From NCBI RefSeq assembly GCF_964019385.1, contig NC_088653.1, forward strand, positions 10,797,869-10,861,868: DNA of 64,000 bases, written 5' to 3'. Below, piece after piece: positions 46,301 to 57,960 of the stretch (position 1 is the first letter of the stretch; each line of letters opens with the position of its first letter). This DNA comes from Sycon ciliatum (taxonomy: Eukaryota > Porifera > Calcarea > Leucosolenida > Sycettidae). The translations under genes were made by a program, and so were the position numbers. Under the pieces are notes generated by a model. That model had not been told where the DNA came from. It did no database searches and saw nothing but the letters and a program-made list of their open reading frames with translations.

Positions 46301-48294
46301 AACAGCATGGTGAGGCATATAATACCCATCCTGCTCCGGGTCTGGGTCGACTTCAACTGCGCCCAGCGCCATGTATTCGGCCAGCAAAACTGCGTCGTAG
46401 CGCTGCCTCTCAGGGGTGTCTGGGCCCAGCTTCTTCAGCTGCGCATTCGCTGCTGCCAACGCCTGCCACCGATTGTCCGGTGGACGCTCCTCACTGGCCC
46501 ATAACAGCCCGACCTTGAAACGACCGTCTTCCACGGCAATGGGGAAAGCTGGCCAGTTGCTGGACTGACCCACAGGCGCTTCCATTTCCCAGAGTCGGTC
46601 GATCTGAGACTGTACGACTCCCACCGTGCGCGTTGCTGACTTCCCGGGTACAGGCTCACACACTGGCCCAACAATCAGCCAGCCAAAGTCCGTCCGCCAG
46701 ACAGTCTCTCCACCACTCTGCCGTTTCTCTTGGAAGAGGTCAAACGCGTGGTCAGCACCGATCATTAAATGGATCTCATCCGAGACCCCAGGTGTAGCCA
46801 CATCACTCAGCGCTATTCCTCTCTCCTTCCAACGCTGCACACAGCCTGCAGATGGTTTCGGCAGAGACAAACTCAGCGACTCTTGCTCAAAGGCCTCGAC
46901 CTTGATGGTTCGCTCGGTCGTCACTAGGCTGATATCCTTGACTGACATTGACTGCATGGACTCGTCATGTCCAAATGCCTGCACACGCACTCGTTGATGG
47001 CTGAGGGTCTTGGCTCCAACGGCCGAAACCAGTGCTGTGGAAACAAAGGATGCCTGGGAACCTGGGTCCACAAATGCTCGGACTTTCCTGCTCCCGGTGG
47101 GTCCAACCACCTTAACCACTGCCGTCATTAGGCGCACCTCCTCATTCCGGAATGACACGGCATTCACAGTCCTCCCGGGTGGGTGCAGTAGCGGGTGGTG
47201 CTTCTCCTTGCACTTGTTGCACTTGGCGCTCTCATTGCATCTAGCCTGGCGATGTCCCCATCTCAAACAGTTCCGGCACAACCAGTTCTGGTTCACATAC
47301 TTCTGACGCTCCTGATACTCCAGGTCGCCGAGGGCTCGCTCAGCAGCATCCACGGTGACTCGAAACGACTTCGCTGTCACTATGTCACCCTCCAGTGCGG
47401 GCTTGGGCTTTGACGCATGCCCACGTGCTCGGCCATGTGCCTCTTGGTACGACGTACCTGCCGCTTGAAAGTCAGCAAATGTCAGCGAGTAACATTTCCT
47501 TTCAAGCATAAACGCCTTGAGTTCAGGACTCCCTGCCTCCAGCACCAGCTGCTTGATCAGGGCGCCCATGATGCGCTCATCTGCTGCGCCGAATCCATCG
47601 TCATCAGCCTCACCGTCATCATCATCACCCGCACCACCACTACAGTCCACACCACCTGTGAGCTTGGCCCACAGGCAGACCTCTTGTGCAATCCGCACAC
47701 AGAACTGGTAAAAGGACTCTTCCGGGTTCTGATGCGTCGTGGTGAGCGCTCGCCAGGCCTTCTCCGGCGTCTTGCCGAAGGCGAGCAGCAACTCTCTCTT
47801 TGCGTCGTCATAACGACGGCAACCTTTACACGACTTCTCCAATCGTGTCCCCACCACCGCCACTCTCAGTCGAATCAGCCACTCATCCTTGGTAAACCCA
47901 TTCTGGGTGGCCACGTCCTCGAACAACTCGAGGTACGTGGTGATCGACTGCCGATTGTCATATTTCGGCATCTTGATAGTCGCACGCTTAGTCACGTGAC
48001 TCGTAACACTACTGGTACTCGCCAGTCTGCTCCGCGGACCCTCCGCTTGCGATACCGACTCGACCTCACGTTTGATGTCGGCCAACTTCTGATCATACTC
48101 CTCCCGCAGCTGGGCCACGGACCGGTTTTCCGCTCGTTCGTTTCTCTCTTTAACTTCAGCCAAACGAGCATCGACATTTCTCTGAGGTCATTCTCCTTAT
48201 AACCGTACGCCGTACCGTTTCTGATAAACGTGGCCTCCAGATCGCCTAATTCTAACGATGCCATCCTGGCGTGGTCGCCAAAAATGTGGCCAAC

Positions 48295-48716
48295 AAGGCT
48301 CTTCAATAATACTTCACACAAGGGTCGTAGGAGACATCGTAGGCAACCTGGTTCCAACAATCACTCGATTGAAAGACGAAGAGACAAAAGACAAACGACA
48401 AGAAAACCTGAACAAGAAGGCCCGGAAAGGACCAAGATGTCCAGAAAAGGATAAAGAAAATAACGTAGTACCAAATTATCGTACAACACAGCAAGATGCG
48501 GGGGAACCATGCGCGCGACCGCGCGGGTTCACAAAAGCTCCCGTGAAACAGATATGGATACGTGATGTCAAAGAAAGCGAAAGGGTCAAGAGAACAAATC
48601 TGACACGGCTTCTAGAAGACACACTACACTACTACGTCATGAGTACGCGACCTGCACAGTCAGCGTAACTATAGAAAAGATGGCGACTGGTCTGCAAGCA
48701 ACGACCAGGTGCAGAA
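48295..48716 (-). repeat. BEL/Pao 5' LTR (partial, cut by gap)
   Basis: Matches 42597-43018 almost base for base over about 420 bp, then runs into N. The primer binding site lies just inside its inner edge. Confidence 0.88.
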
Positions 48717-48916
48717 NNNNNNNNNNNNNNNNNNNNNNNNNNNNNNNNNNNNNNNNNNNNNNNNNNNNNNNNNNNNNNNNNNNNNNNNNNNNNNNNNNNN
48801 NNNNNNNNNNNNNNNNNNNNNNNNNNNNNNNNNNNNNNNNNNNNNNNNNNNNNNNNNNNNNNNNNNNNNNNNNNNNNNNNNNNNNNNNNNNNNNNNNNNN
48901 NNNNNNNNNNNNNNNN
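48717..48916. other. Assembly gap (200 N)
   Basis: Exactly 200 N. Left of it is a BEL/Pao LTR, right of it a Ty3/Gypsy remnant in a different orientation, so the two sides may not be neighbours in the genome. Confidence 0.98.
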
Positions 48917-49046
48917 TTTGATGTGCGATGCCTCGGACACTTGTGTGGGTGCCGTCTTGCAGCAGTTCGTGAATGAGGAATGGCAGCCGCTCGCTTTCTT
49001 CAGTAAGAAACTCACCGCTCCTGAGTGTCGCTACGCAACGTTTGGC
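48917..49046 (+). mobile_element. Ty3/Gypsy remnant: RNase H piece
   Basis: The plus strand encodes a short stretch with [13 protein letters not shown] and PLAFFSKKL, the start of a Gypsy RNase H domain. It is a broken fragment next to a second Gypsy piece that lies on the other strand. Confidence 0.8.
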
Positions 49047-50345
49047 CGATGAAACTGCTGGAAGGACTGGGCCGCGTTGCGGAGGCCGAACGGGCATGCG
49101 GGTGAACTCAAATAGCCCAAACGGGGTGATGATTGCTGTCTTAGGAATATCCTCCTCGGCAACCGGGATCTGATGATACGCACGGATAAGGTCCAGTTTC
49201 GTGAAGTAGCGAGCCCCATTCAGATCTGCTGTGAAATCCTGAATATGGGGAATCGGGTATCTATCTGGGACCGTCTTCTGATTCAGTGCACGGTAATCGC
49301 CACATGGACGCCAGTCGCCATTAGGTTTAGGTACCATGTGCAGCGGACTGGCCCATGTGGACTGGGATGGCCGAACGATGCCCAAATTCATCATGTGCTG
49401 GAACTCACGCTTGGCGACATCAAGACGGTCCGGTGCGAGTCGGCGGGCTTTCGCAAATACTGGAGGTCCACTTGTCTCAATGTGGTGGCTGACGGTGTGC
49501 TTGACTGGCTGGTCATACCTGGGTGGCTGGGCGACCTCAGGGATATCCTCCAGTAATGAGGTGAACGCGGATGGTGCAGCAGGGGGTATAGTACTGATCG
49601 GTGGCTCAGGTGTGGCCACGCTGATCGAACCCAGAGCGTGCAAACTGGTCACTTCATCCCGCAACTCCTGGTGGGCGATGCTCACTTGCAGGTGAAAATG
49701 TCCAAGAAAGTCTGCTCCCAGAATGGGTTGCGTTACGTCCGCCACAATGAATACCCATGTAAAATGCCGCCGGAGGCCAAAGTCCAAGGTCAGGAACGTT
49801 GGCCATATGTCCGGATAGTGGTGCCATTGGCTGCATGGAGGGAGTAAACTGTGCTGACTGACGTATGTCCGCCCTGGTTGGCGGAACAACACTCACAGCA
49901 GCTCCTGTATCCACTAGGTATAGAGCACCAGCAATCCGATCTCGGACATGTAGGCGGCTAGAGGTATTCGTACCAGACACTTGCGCCACTAATGTCTGGC
50001 TTGCGCGTTTCCCGGCCAATAGCTACAGGTATGGTCGCACTTCAGAGCCATATATTTGGTGTGGCGGATGACACCCCACTGTCCGCCATTACGTCCGCGA
50101 TGGAGAAATTTGGATCCGTCATTGGTGTTCCGAAGCGGGAAACAAAGGCTGTGGAAGGCTGCACCTTCACAACTGGTACTACATTCGTAAACTTAGTACC
50201 CACAGCTATCGTACCCTCCACCATCATGTTGTCTGAGGTCCCGTCAGAAACTGCGCGTTTGGCACAGGGGTCAAGTTCCCACGTGCTACAAGTGTGGCTC
50301 CAGTACTCATATCGCCAAACTCTGCACCCACCAGGCCAGGAGGCC
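49040..50345 (-). mobile_element. Ty3/Gypsy remnant: protease and reverse transcriptase
   Basis: On the minus strand, after an unassigned upstream part, there is an aspartic protease with [12 protein letters not shown] (about 49900), a spacer, and a reverse transcriptase with [18 protein letters not shown] and [15 protein letters not shown] (about 49350-49150). No LTR was recognised. It is an old copy, truncated and broken in several places. Confidence 0.85.
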
Positions 50346-50525
50346 TAGGTCCGTACGCTGATGCAGCAGCCAGCGCGCTGAAGGGTACATGTACTCAGGG
50401 CCAGGCCCAGGGGACACTGGATGACACAGTGGGTGCAAATTTCAGAACCAACAGTGAGTACAAGCCAGTCAGCAAGCAGTACAGCTTCAGCACCTGAAAC
50501 TGGGACACCTCAAGTTCTTCACCTA

Positions 50526-50951
50526 GGCTGTGTTTACATGAGAAATTTCAACCCGGGTCGAGTTCAGCCCGGGTTGAAAGTCTGTACGATAGACAAAAGA
50601 GGTGAGCGTTTACATGAAGACAGTTGACCCGGGTCAAATACTGAATATGCCGCCAAAAGTCCACTTCTCCAGTCACTGTGTGGTCACGTGAATCCGTTCG
50701 CGGCGAAATTTGCATCTGCAGTGCCGTTCAAACTGGCGCGAGGTACGCACAGAAGTACGTTGTACGAATTTCTTTCCCGGGTTGATTTCAACCCTCCCCA
50801 TGGGGGGAGGTTGAAATCAACCCGGGGTGAAATTTCAACCCAGGTCAAGCGCAATGCTTCATGTAATCGCGCCTTCACTTTGTGCACATGGCGGGTTGAA
50901 ATCTGACCCGTCGAACTCACCCGGGTTGAAACGCTTCATGTAAACACAGCC
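50526..50951. mobile_element. PIF/Harbinger-like MITE with CTA target duplication
   Basis: The inverted ends GGCTGTGTTTACATGA and TCATGTAAACACAGCC are flanked by CTA at 50523-50525 and 50952-50954. The interior repeats CCCGGGTTGAA and its complement many times, with a palindromic centre near 50807. A 3-bp CTA duplication is typical of PIF/Harbinger. Confidence 0.8.
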
Positions 50952-51155
50952 CTATCAGGAATCAGCCAAACCAGACCAGCTTAACAAGGAGCTGGGAACT
51001 GCTCACTGCCCTCCAGATGACAAGGGACTTTATGGTGGCCAAGGGACGGAAAAACCTTCAGAGTGCCAAAAAAAACTTGTTGACTTTTCAGAAATGAGCT
51101 ACTGACCGAACTCGGACTGGAACAGAGGACATGGTCATGGGTAACAACGAGAGCA

Positions 51156-54100
51156 ACGACCGGCATATGACAGTTGGCGAACTCACCATATCGTATTAGA
51201 TCATGACCAGTGTAGCTTTCATTAAAATGTCTGTAGCCTTAGGAAAAAGTAGGCAGAAATTGAAGACTTTATCCAACCCGTGGAGTACACATCCTAGGCG
51301 TTGCGGAAACTTGGCTGTCGCCGATGTAACAGACGGAGAAGTAAACATTCCTCATTTCAGTGTGTCCGCAAAGATCGGGAAGGCAGCAAGGAGGCGGGTG
51401 TTGCCTTCTACTGTCATACGTCCTTGCAAGTCCGTCGAAGACGTGACTCGAGTGTGAGCTGGAGATGCTGTGGCTTGGAGATTCTAGCCCCAGGTCGACC
51501 AGGCAATGAGACGGTTTTCTGGGCTGCTGCTATCGACCACCTAGTGAATCTGGCCGGGCTACTGGGATGGGGCTGGAGTCAAACCTAGAGACTGCCTGCA
51601 GTGGACCGCAGACCACAACTGTGCTAGTAGGAGACTTCAACGTAAACTTAATGATGCCCATGCTGTGACTCCTTTGCATCATTGTACTCAACCAGTTAAC
51701 CTTCACCCAGAAACCAGACGCACTACGTGGATCTATTCTTGTCTACCACCCCGATCCAGGGTGTTTGCGAGACCATACATTGGGATATCAGTGACCACTC
51801 TGCAATACTTGCCAGGCTGCCAATTTCAGCAAGTCACCACTTGAAGGACAGCATCTGCGCAAGACTCGCTGTTTGCACAAAGTGGATTGGAATATGTTTA
51901 CATGTGACCTGGAGGAAGACGCTAACTACCTGTGACTCTGTCTGTGTGGATGTGCTTGCGTCGTCACTCACTGCGGAATCCAGACCACTCTAGACAAACA
52001 TGCTCCACTTCGGGAACGGCGCCGCAAATCTCGACGCCCTTGCCCCTGGATTACAGATGAGTTAGTGGCGAGTGTTCGTGAACGGAACCGGGCGCATCGT
52101 CTCTGGCTCCGAGACAAAACCGATCAGAACCTTCAAGAAGCACACCGATCAGCTTCGCTCCAAAGCACGGAAGTTGGACAGGAATCTGCGCAACTTGTAC
52201 TTCACTAAGAGATGTGATACATCAGATCAACGGCAACTTTGGGCTGTCATGAACGATGTCACAGGCCGACAGAAGACACGGAAAAGAACCTGAAGCGCCG
52301 CTTGAGTCACTCAGTAAATTGTTTGGAGACATTGTGCATGACCCTATGCGGCCACCTGAGCTGCATATACCACATGGTCCAGCCTCTGCATCTAGCTTCT
52401 CAACATTTTCAGCCGGTAAGCGTGTCTGATGTTGCACAATGCTTGCAAACTGTGAGTCCTCACAAAGCATCTGGGAGTGACAACATTCCTGGAATTGTAC
52501 TGCAGCAGTTTCAGATGTCCTGGCACCTCCATTTACCACCCTAGTCAATGCATCCTTGACATCAGGTACTGTGCCAGTGTGTTTTAAAACATCACACATT
52601 AGTCCACTGTTCAAGAGTGGCGATGCAACATCCCCTACTAACTATAGACCAGTGTCATTGCTCCCTATTCTGTCCCGGATTTGGAGTTCTTTGTAAAGAA
52701 GCAACTCACAGCATACCTCACGCAACATAGCATATTACCTAGCAGTCAGTTTGCCTACAGGAAAATGCACTCTACCGAAGATGCATTAGTTCTAGCCGCC
52801 AACCGTTGGCTGTTGGCCAAACAAGAGCGAAAATACACAGGTATTGGTGATGGTTGACATGTCAAAAGCGTTTGACCGTGTCCAACATCAACGTCTGATT
52901 GATAAACTATTCACCCTGGGAGTCAATGGAAGAGTATTGTTATGGTTGGCTAGCAATCTGTCTGGTTTGTACTCAGCGTGTCAAGGTGTGTGAGCTCTTT
53001 CTAGTGCAGTCCCATGCTCAAGAGGTGTGCCCCAAGGCAGTGTTCTTGGCCGCTTCTCTTTGTCCTTTACACGAGTGACATTTCCGACGTCATACCTTGC
53101 ATTGTTGTTCATCAGGAGTTCGCGGACGACATCTTCCCTAGATTATTCTGATTCAGATCTGGACACTGTTTGCAAGACGTTGACTACGGCTGTGACACGT
53201 CTGTCTGACTGGCTCTCCGAAATTGGGCTCTGCTGAATACCGGCAAAACCCAAGTCATGGTAATTCAACCTCGGGACTCACTGGCGACATACCAGTCGTG
53301 AAATGTAAGGATCAAGCCTTAACTGTTACCTTCCACTGCCAAATACCTTGGCGTAACCATTGATGACCAGCTATCCTGGCAGCCACATGTCTCCAGTGTT
53401 GTGCAGAAGGCGTCAGTCGCCATCAGCCAGCTATGGCGCCATGGGCGATCTCTGCCCATAAGAGCCCGCAGACTTTGGTACATTGGCATTGTGCAAGCAC
53501 GACTAACGTACGCATCCAATGCATTCTTCCCGTCGCTGACACAGCAGCTGCAGAGTCGTTTAATTCAAATCCAGCAAATCCGGAATTCGTGCAATTTTCC
53601 GACTCTCCAGCCGTGCATCCACAGCCCCCCTCCTCGTGCGCTTAATCTATTCGATCCCTAACTCACATTTTTAACTACAAGGTTTTGTTTTTTGTTTTCC
53701 GTTGCCTACATGATCTTGCAAGTCCTCTTTTCTGCACCTACTTTCAGTTGATGCTAACACAGGCCAAGCATCCCGGGATGAGCGCCGAATTACTCGAGGA
53801 CAGGAGCAGCGGCTACTGCAAGTGCCTTTCCTTCCTGGACCTTCCGGTCGTCAGTCATTGACATTTGTGGGAAGCACACTTTGGAATGCCCTTCCCAGCG
53901 ATATTCGCCTCCACAGTGCGGCGGTTGCCTTATACTGGCTCTGAACAGAATTAATTGTAATTTGTAACCACCTTGCTCGGCATCCCTACACATTACTGCA
54001 TGTTTTCTCTGTGTTTTCTTCACTGCATGCTTACACATACACACACTCATTTGAATTATATACAAACTTTGTCCTTTGGAATTATCATGTTATGATTCTT

Positions 54101-54237
54101 TTTAAATTTCCTTTTCTCATAAATATTATATTTCGTTCTTAGCAGAAACCGGAGGTTTTTCCTCTGGTGAGAAGGCAGAATTGCCTGTGCTCTAAACGAA
54201 TTCAAATAAAGAAACAAACAAAAACAAAAACAACAAC
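51156..54237 (+). mobile_element. LINE of the CR1/L2 type, about 3.1 kb, degenerate
   Basis: An apurinic endonuclease region comes first: VTDGEVNIPHFS near 51340, GVAFYCHTSLQV near 51400, LVGDFN at about 51625 and DHSAILARL near 51790. A reverse transcriptase follows: NYRPVSLLP near 52640, QFAYRKMHSTEDAL near 52755, PQGSVLG at 53030, a decayed FADD-type motif near 53120, AKYLGVTIDDQLSW near 53345, and the C-terminal TLWNALPSDIR near 53890. The frame is broken many times. The 3' end has a hairpin (AACCGGAGGTTTTTCCTC) and an (AAACAA)n/(CAA)n tail. AACAACGAGAGCA flanks it at 51143-51155 and 54238-54250. The first bases of that repeat also fit the tail, but CGAGAGCA is clear. Confidence 0.85.
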
Positions 54238-54250
54238 AACAACGAGAGCA

Positions 54251-55512
54251 GTAATAAACAGAGGAAGAACATAAGAGTGATAAATGTGTATTCGACAACA
54301 ATGGTGCAGATGGGAAATGAGAAAAGAAATGCATTATATAGCGGAGCAAACTCGCTTTTCAATATACGTTACGTGCGAATCCCAGGACAAGGCAAGAGTT
54401 TATCAAGAAATATACAAAGGTGTTTGTGGTTTTCAACTATATTCATAACATTGGGATCATCAGGGAAAGTAAGGAGGCTGAGATCGGTGGTTTGACTGCA
54501 CATAACGGCTACCGTCAGTTCCCTGCATCTTCAACGTCTTGACAACGAGGTGCTGCCTGTAGCCCACATACAGGCGTTGCAGTGCTGGCAAGTGCATTGT
54601 ACCATCACCTCCTGGGCAATGTAGTTTCCAAACTGGATGACAGCAGAGTGCACTTTTTGTTGACGGCAACAAGATTGCTGCACAACGGAGCAGTTCTACT
54701 TGCTGTGCTCCCAGGGGTCTGCATACGATCACAGCTCATCTCAATGGAATTCTGTAAGCACATTCGTCAGAAAAGAACAACGCTAGCCTTGACCTGGTGA
54801 AGACTTATCTAGGAATCTCAGAAACATGCAACTCGTGGCGAGAAGTTAACTTAATCATCTCCATTGAATTCGCTGTGATTGTGGTACCAACAACATGCTG
54901 TGCAAGAATGCCACTATCTTCGGCTGCTCTGAGGTAGCATTCCAGAATGGCAATTTACCATGCTGCTGTCTAGTGCCCTACTATCAACTCCACTGAGCAG
55001 CAGTCGGAACCCAGCAAATAATTGCTCGGCGTAGCTGCAAACGTCGCAAAGATTACAGCACTGGATGCTTCTTGTGCAACGGGTCACCCCAACCCTGTAC
55101 TATACTTGTCGATGCATGTCCGAATGAGACAACCCAATCTTTAGCGCCCAGGCCCAAATTGACGCTCATATTCTGGACCTTCACAAACGCTTCCACCCTG
55201 GGCCTTCTTACAGGCTGTTACGGTACTCCCCGATGCATGTACGAATGTGACAAGCCGCTCAGCAGCAATAAACATGTGAGTAACAAGTGAAGGTCGCTGG
55301 CAGCACAAAGCAGAGGATCGCAAACCGTTCAACACAGATATTGCGCTACATCGTCTTGCCTGAACGTGTGCGGTTGTGCCGATGCATACTGCGTCCATTA
55401 CACTGCTTACATGATTATCTGCTTTCGGCCTTTGTTCAAATTAAAACATATGATGCACCGTAGCTGTAGTTTTAAAATGAATACAATTCTACATGTTACC
55501 GCCACATTTACT
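54251..55512. other. No gene recognised
   Basis: Only short open frames on both strands, none with a recognisable motif or good splice context. A related 45-bp motif occurs twice (GTCGATGCATGTCCGAATG near 55109 and CCCGATGCATGTACGAATG near 55229), suggesting an old tandem duplication of about 120 bp. Confidence 0.5.
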
Positions 55513-55706
55513 GAGTGCGTTCCATTATACACCCGAATCGATTCATGAATCGATGCTTGAATCGATTCGCGCTATTCACATCACCCCTTTTGAATAGGAT
55601 GAATGGATTCCGAATCGATTCCAGGGCTCATGATATGAAAATCGAACGACTTGAATACATGCATGTGGATTCCTGAATCGATTCAAGTGCATATTCGAAC
55701 GCAGCC
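55513..55706. mobile_element. 194-bp MITE with ATCGATTC palindromes and an ACT target duplication
   Basis: The ends GAGTGCGTTC and GAACGCAGCC are inverted and flanked by ACT at 55510-55512 and 55707-55709. GAATCGATTC or close variants occur about six times inside. A 3-bp duplication suggests PIF/Harbinger. Confidence 0.65.
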
Positions 55707-55928
55707 ACTGATTGATTGCGTTTTTTGGAAATTCCTAACTTATAATAGTACAACTACTATTGAATCCACCACCCAAAGGACTGAATGAAGCAAGGAAATA
55801 ATCATCCCATGAACTTCTACAATGTGAATTCTTCCACGTACGCATGTCTTTGGGCAGCATACGACACTTCAAGAAAAGAATGATTCAAAGAGACATTTAA
55901 TATTCAAATTAAGTCATGCATTTCTACG

Positions 55929-56398
55929 TTCAAAGGAAAAAGGTCATTCTGGAAACGAGTTAAGAGTGACTCTCCACCACTGTAACTAGATACTATATAC
56001 TGTCAAAAAGTGCAACAACTAGGCACAAAATTTACAGAATACTGAGACATTCGACGTCCTGACACCTAACTTCAACACATCTCCGTTGCGCTAACCGACA
56101 GCCTTCCAACTCGGAAGGTTCAAGCTTAAGGAGAGACCAAAGAGGGGAATGAAAGCGCAACGAAAATGAGCACAAGCTACAGTCCCAACGGACACAAAGA
56201 ATGTCGATTGTTACTGGACGATGTCGAATTGAAGTTAGACTGCTTTGCCAGGTCTCGTCATCATCCAGTAACAATCGACATGTCTCAGTACTCTGTCAGT
56301 TTTGTGCCTAGTTGTTGCACTTTCTGACTGTATTATAGTATCTAGTTACAGTGATGGAGAGTCACTCTTAACTCGTTTCCATAATGAACTATTTCCTT
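55929..56398. mobile_element. Foldback MITE, about 470 bp
   Basis: Long mirrored arms: GAGTTAAGAGTGACTCTCC and CTGTAACTAGATACTATA at the left return as TATAGTATCTAGTTACAG and GGAGAGTCACTCTTAACTC at the right. An inner pair ATGTCGATTGTTACTGGA and TCCAGTAACAATCGACAT also folds. It is related to the short elements at 21105-21238 and its copies. Confidence 0.75.
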
Positions 56399-56404
56399 TT
56401 GTTT

Positions 56405-56650
56405 TGAGAGCATGTGTGGGCAGGCGTGTGTTTACCGCCATATCGGATACCGCCAACCATGCATCGACTAGGCACCAGGCGCGAATTGATGGTGGTGGTG
56501 CTGATAAGGAGAGCTCTGTGCCAGAACTTTGCAGCGTAGCGAGAGTGTGTGGGCAGGTGTGTGTTTACCGCCATAATTCCAGGTGTGTCTTTACCACCAT
56601 ATTCATCAACCATAAGTACTGCTGGAGTGGTGTCTTCAACGTCATTCGCC
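56405..56650. repeat. Copy of the 212-bp element found in PPP2R3C copy C
   Basis: Shares GTGTGGGCAGGCGTG, GTTTACCGCCATA, AGGTGTGTCTTTACCACCAT and TCAACCATAAGTAC with 36803-37014. Here the first 50 bp occur twice (56408 and 56549) around an extra 100 bp, so it is either a longer version or a nested double copy. Confidence 0.65.
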
Positions 56651-57145
56651 CGCTTGTTTTATAATCAAAGATTCCGTTCAAGGCAGCTGCCATGGTGCGT
56701 ACCTTATCACCTTTAACACACGTTGTGAGTCCGCTCATTGACTAGCATGAAATCGTTTGTAGTGATGATCAATCTACAAACCACTATTGGTGAAAACTAT
56801 CCAGTCATCTCGATGGAGACGGACCACGAGACCTGCCTGTCGCCATCAGGGTCAAGGACAAGTCATTTTATAGCCCCATACGCACGACAATCTTAGGAAC
56901 ACCAGTCATGTCCTCCTCCAACGAAACAGCTATGGTACTTCAGAACTCACAACGACACAAAATAAAATGCTTCATCGACGGAGTGACTTTGCGTTCCGCT
57001 TCGTGTTTTTTGTGTTCCTCTTGAAAATCTAGCAAAATTGAGTCATTCGCATGAAAACGTCTGGTTATGTCAACGAAACCTGCTGATTTCCCCGATTTCC
57101 AAGCGCTGAACTGCGCAAAAACTGTGAAGTCACGTCAACGAAATA

Positions 57146-57520
57146 GTGTTCGACGAGCAAACAAGCCTGCTCGAACCGGCGTTGGTGCATAGCTTCGAGA
57201 CGGCCAAGTTCCCACATCGTCCTCTAGAGACCCTTACCGACCGACCTCTGTGCAAAGTTTCAAGTATTCCCTCTGAAGTGGCATACCCTGAAAATAAAAA
57301 AGCGTCCTACAGATTTCGGCTCTCCGACTATCAGCGACTACAACTTTGTCGGTTTCTGACGCCTGATGATTGGGCAAAGGTGTTCTCTTTTGGGTTTGTT
57401 TTGCTGACATGCCCAAAATCTACTACAGAGATTCTGGAAGCAAACCGATCCAAAGTGCATATTTGGGGTACTGGGAGTGATAGGAATGCGTATGGGCGTA
57501 CAGATGTACAAGTAAAGTGA
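57146..57520 (+). CDS. Unidentified open frame or exon, possibly related to a death-fold domain
   Basis: An open frame of about 124 codons without a clear ATG (the first codon of the open stretch is GTG), ending in a good donor string CAA|GTAAAG near 57513. The part LSDYQRLQLCRFLTPDDWAK has the helix spacing of death-fold domains, but the match is weak and recalled, not searched. Diverged relatives of its 3' half at 3430-3640 and 60310-60530 are full of stops, so this copy is the better preserved one. No flanking exon was identified. Confidence 0.3.
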   Translation: MFDEQTSLLEPALVHSFETAKFPHRPLETLTDRPLCKVSSIPSEVAYPENKKASYRFRLSDYQRLQLCRFLTPDDWAKVFSFGFVLLTCPKSTTEILEANRSKVHIWGTGSDRNAYGRTDVQVK

Positions 57521-57960
57521 TGGACTCATAACTATTCCAGGATGCTAGTTTTCCACCTTTGGCTGGATTTCAGTGAGCGCAATTGTACTTGGCGCTGTTG
57601 AGCTGTGCAAGCGTTCAGCAGCTTACTAGAGTACAAAATGTCTCAGATACCCGTCTTCGGTTTCGTGGCTAACAAGTAACAACTGAACGTTCCTACAGCC
57701 AAATGCGCGAATCTCAGTTACGAACATGAGTGTAGGTCCAACGTTCATGTTTCAAATATTTTCTTCACCCGAGCCAACCCCAACACAGGGTATCATAAAC
57801 TTACCCTCATGTTTGTGACGTCCTGACATTAGCTGTAGGAGTACATATCTAATAGTATACTTCTCCAGTGAATGGGTGTGATGGTTAATGGCTGCTCTTT
57901 GGATGGCATTGCTCATTAGTGAAACTGCACGAATCATCACAGTGTTGGTACAGGTCATGA
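57340..57960. repeat. Diverged older copy of the segmental duplication unit
   Basis: Matches parts of 3440-3700 (CTGACGCCTGAT, GATCCAAAGTGCATATTTG), 5515-5640 (GAGCTGTGCAAGCGTT, TTCCTACAG) and 5760-5960 at much lower identity than the two main copies. The last part, ATGGGTGTGATGGTTAATGG near 57871, is inverted relative to them. Confidence 0.6.

Larger units (their letters stand above)
42597..48716 (-). mobile_element. BEL/Pao LTR retrotransposon, nearly whole, running into the gap
   Basis: On the minus strand the order is 5' LTR (right), primer site starting TGGCGACCACGCCAGGAT next to it, gag and pol (about 48160 to 43357), a purine tract GGTGGGGAGGA, and 3' LTR (left). Recognisable parts are a gag-like region, zinc knuckles CRNC and CNKC (about 47190-47280), an aspartic protease with VDPGS (about 47070), reverse transcriptase with YVDD (about 46270-45650), RNase H (about 45430-45060), integrase with H/C zinc and D,D,E region (about 44580-44050) and a C-terminal DUF5641-like domain. 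It looks largely whole with about one break. The two LTRs are almost identical over the part visible, so the insertion is young. The right LTR is cut by the gap, so the outer target duplication cannot be read. Confidence 0.93.
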
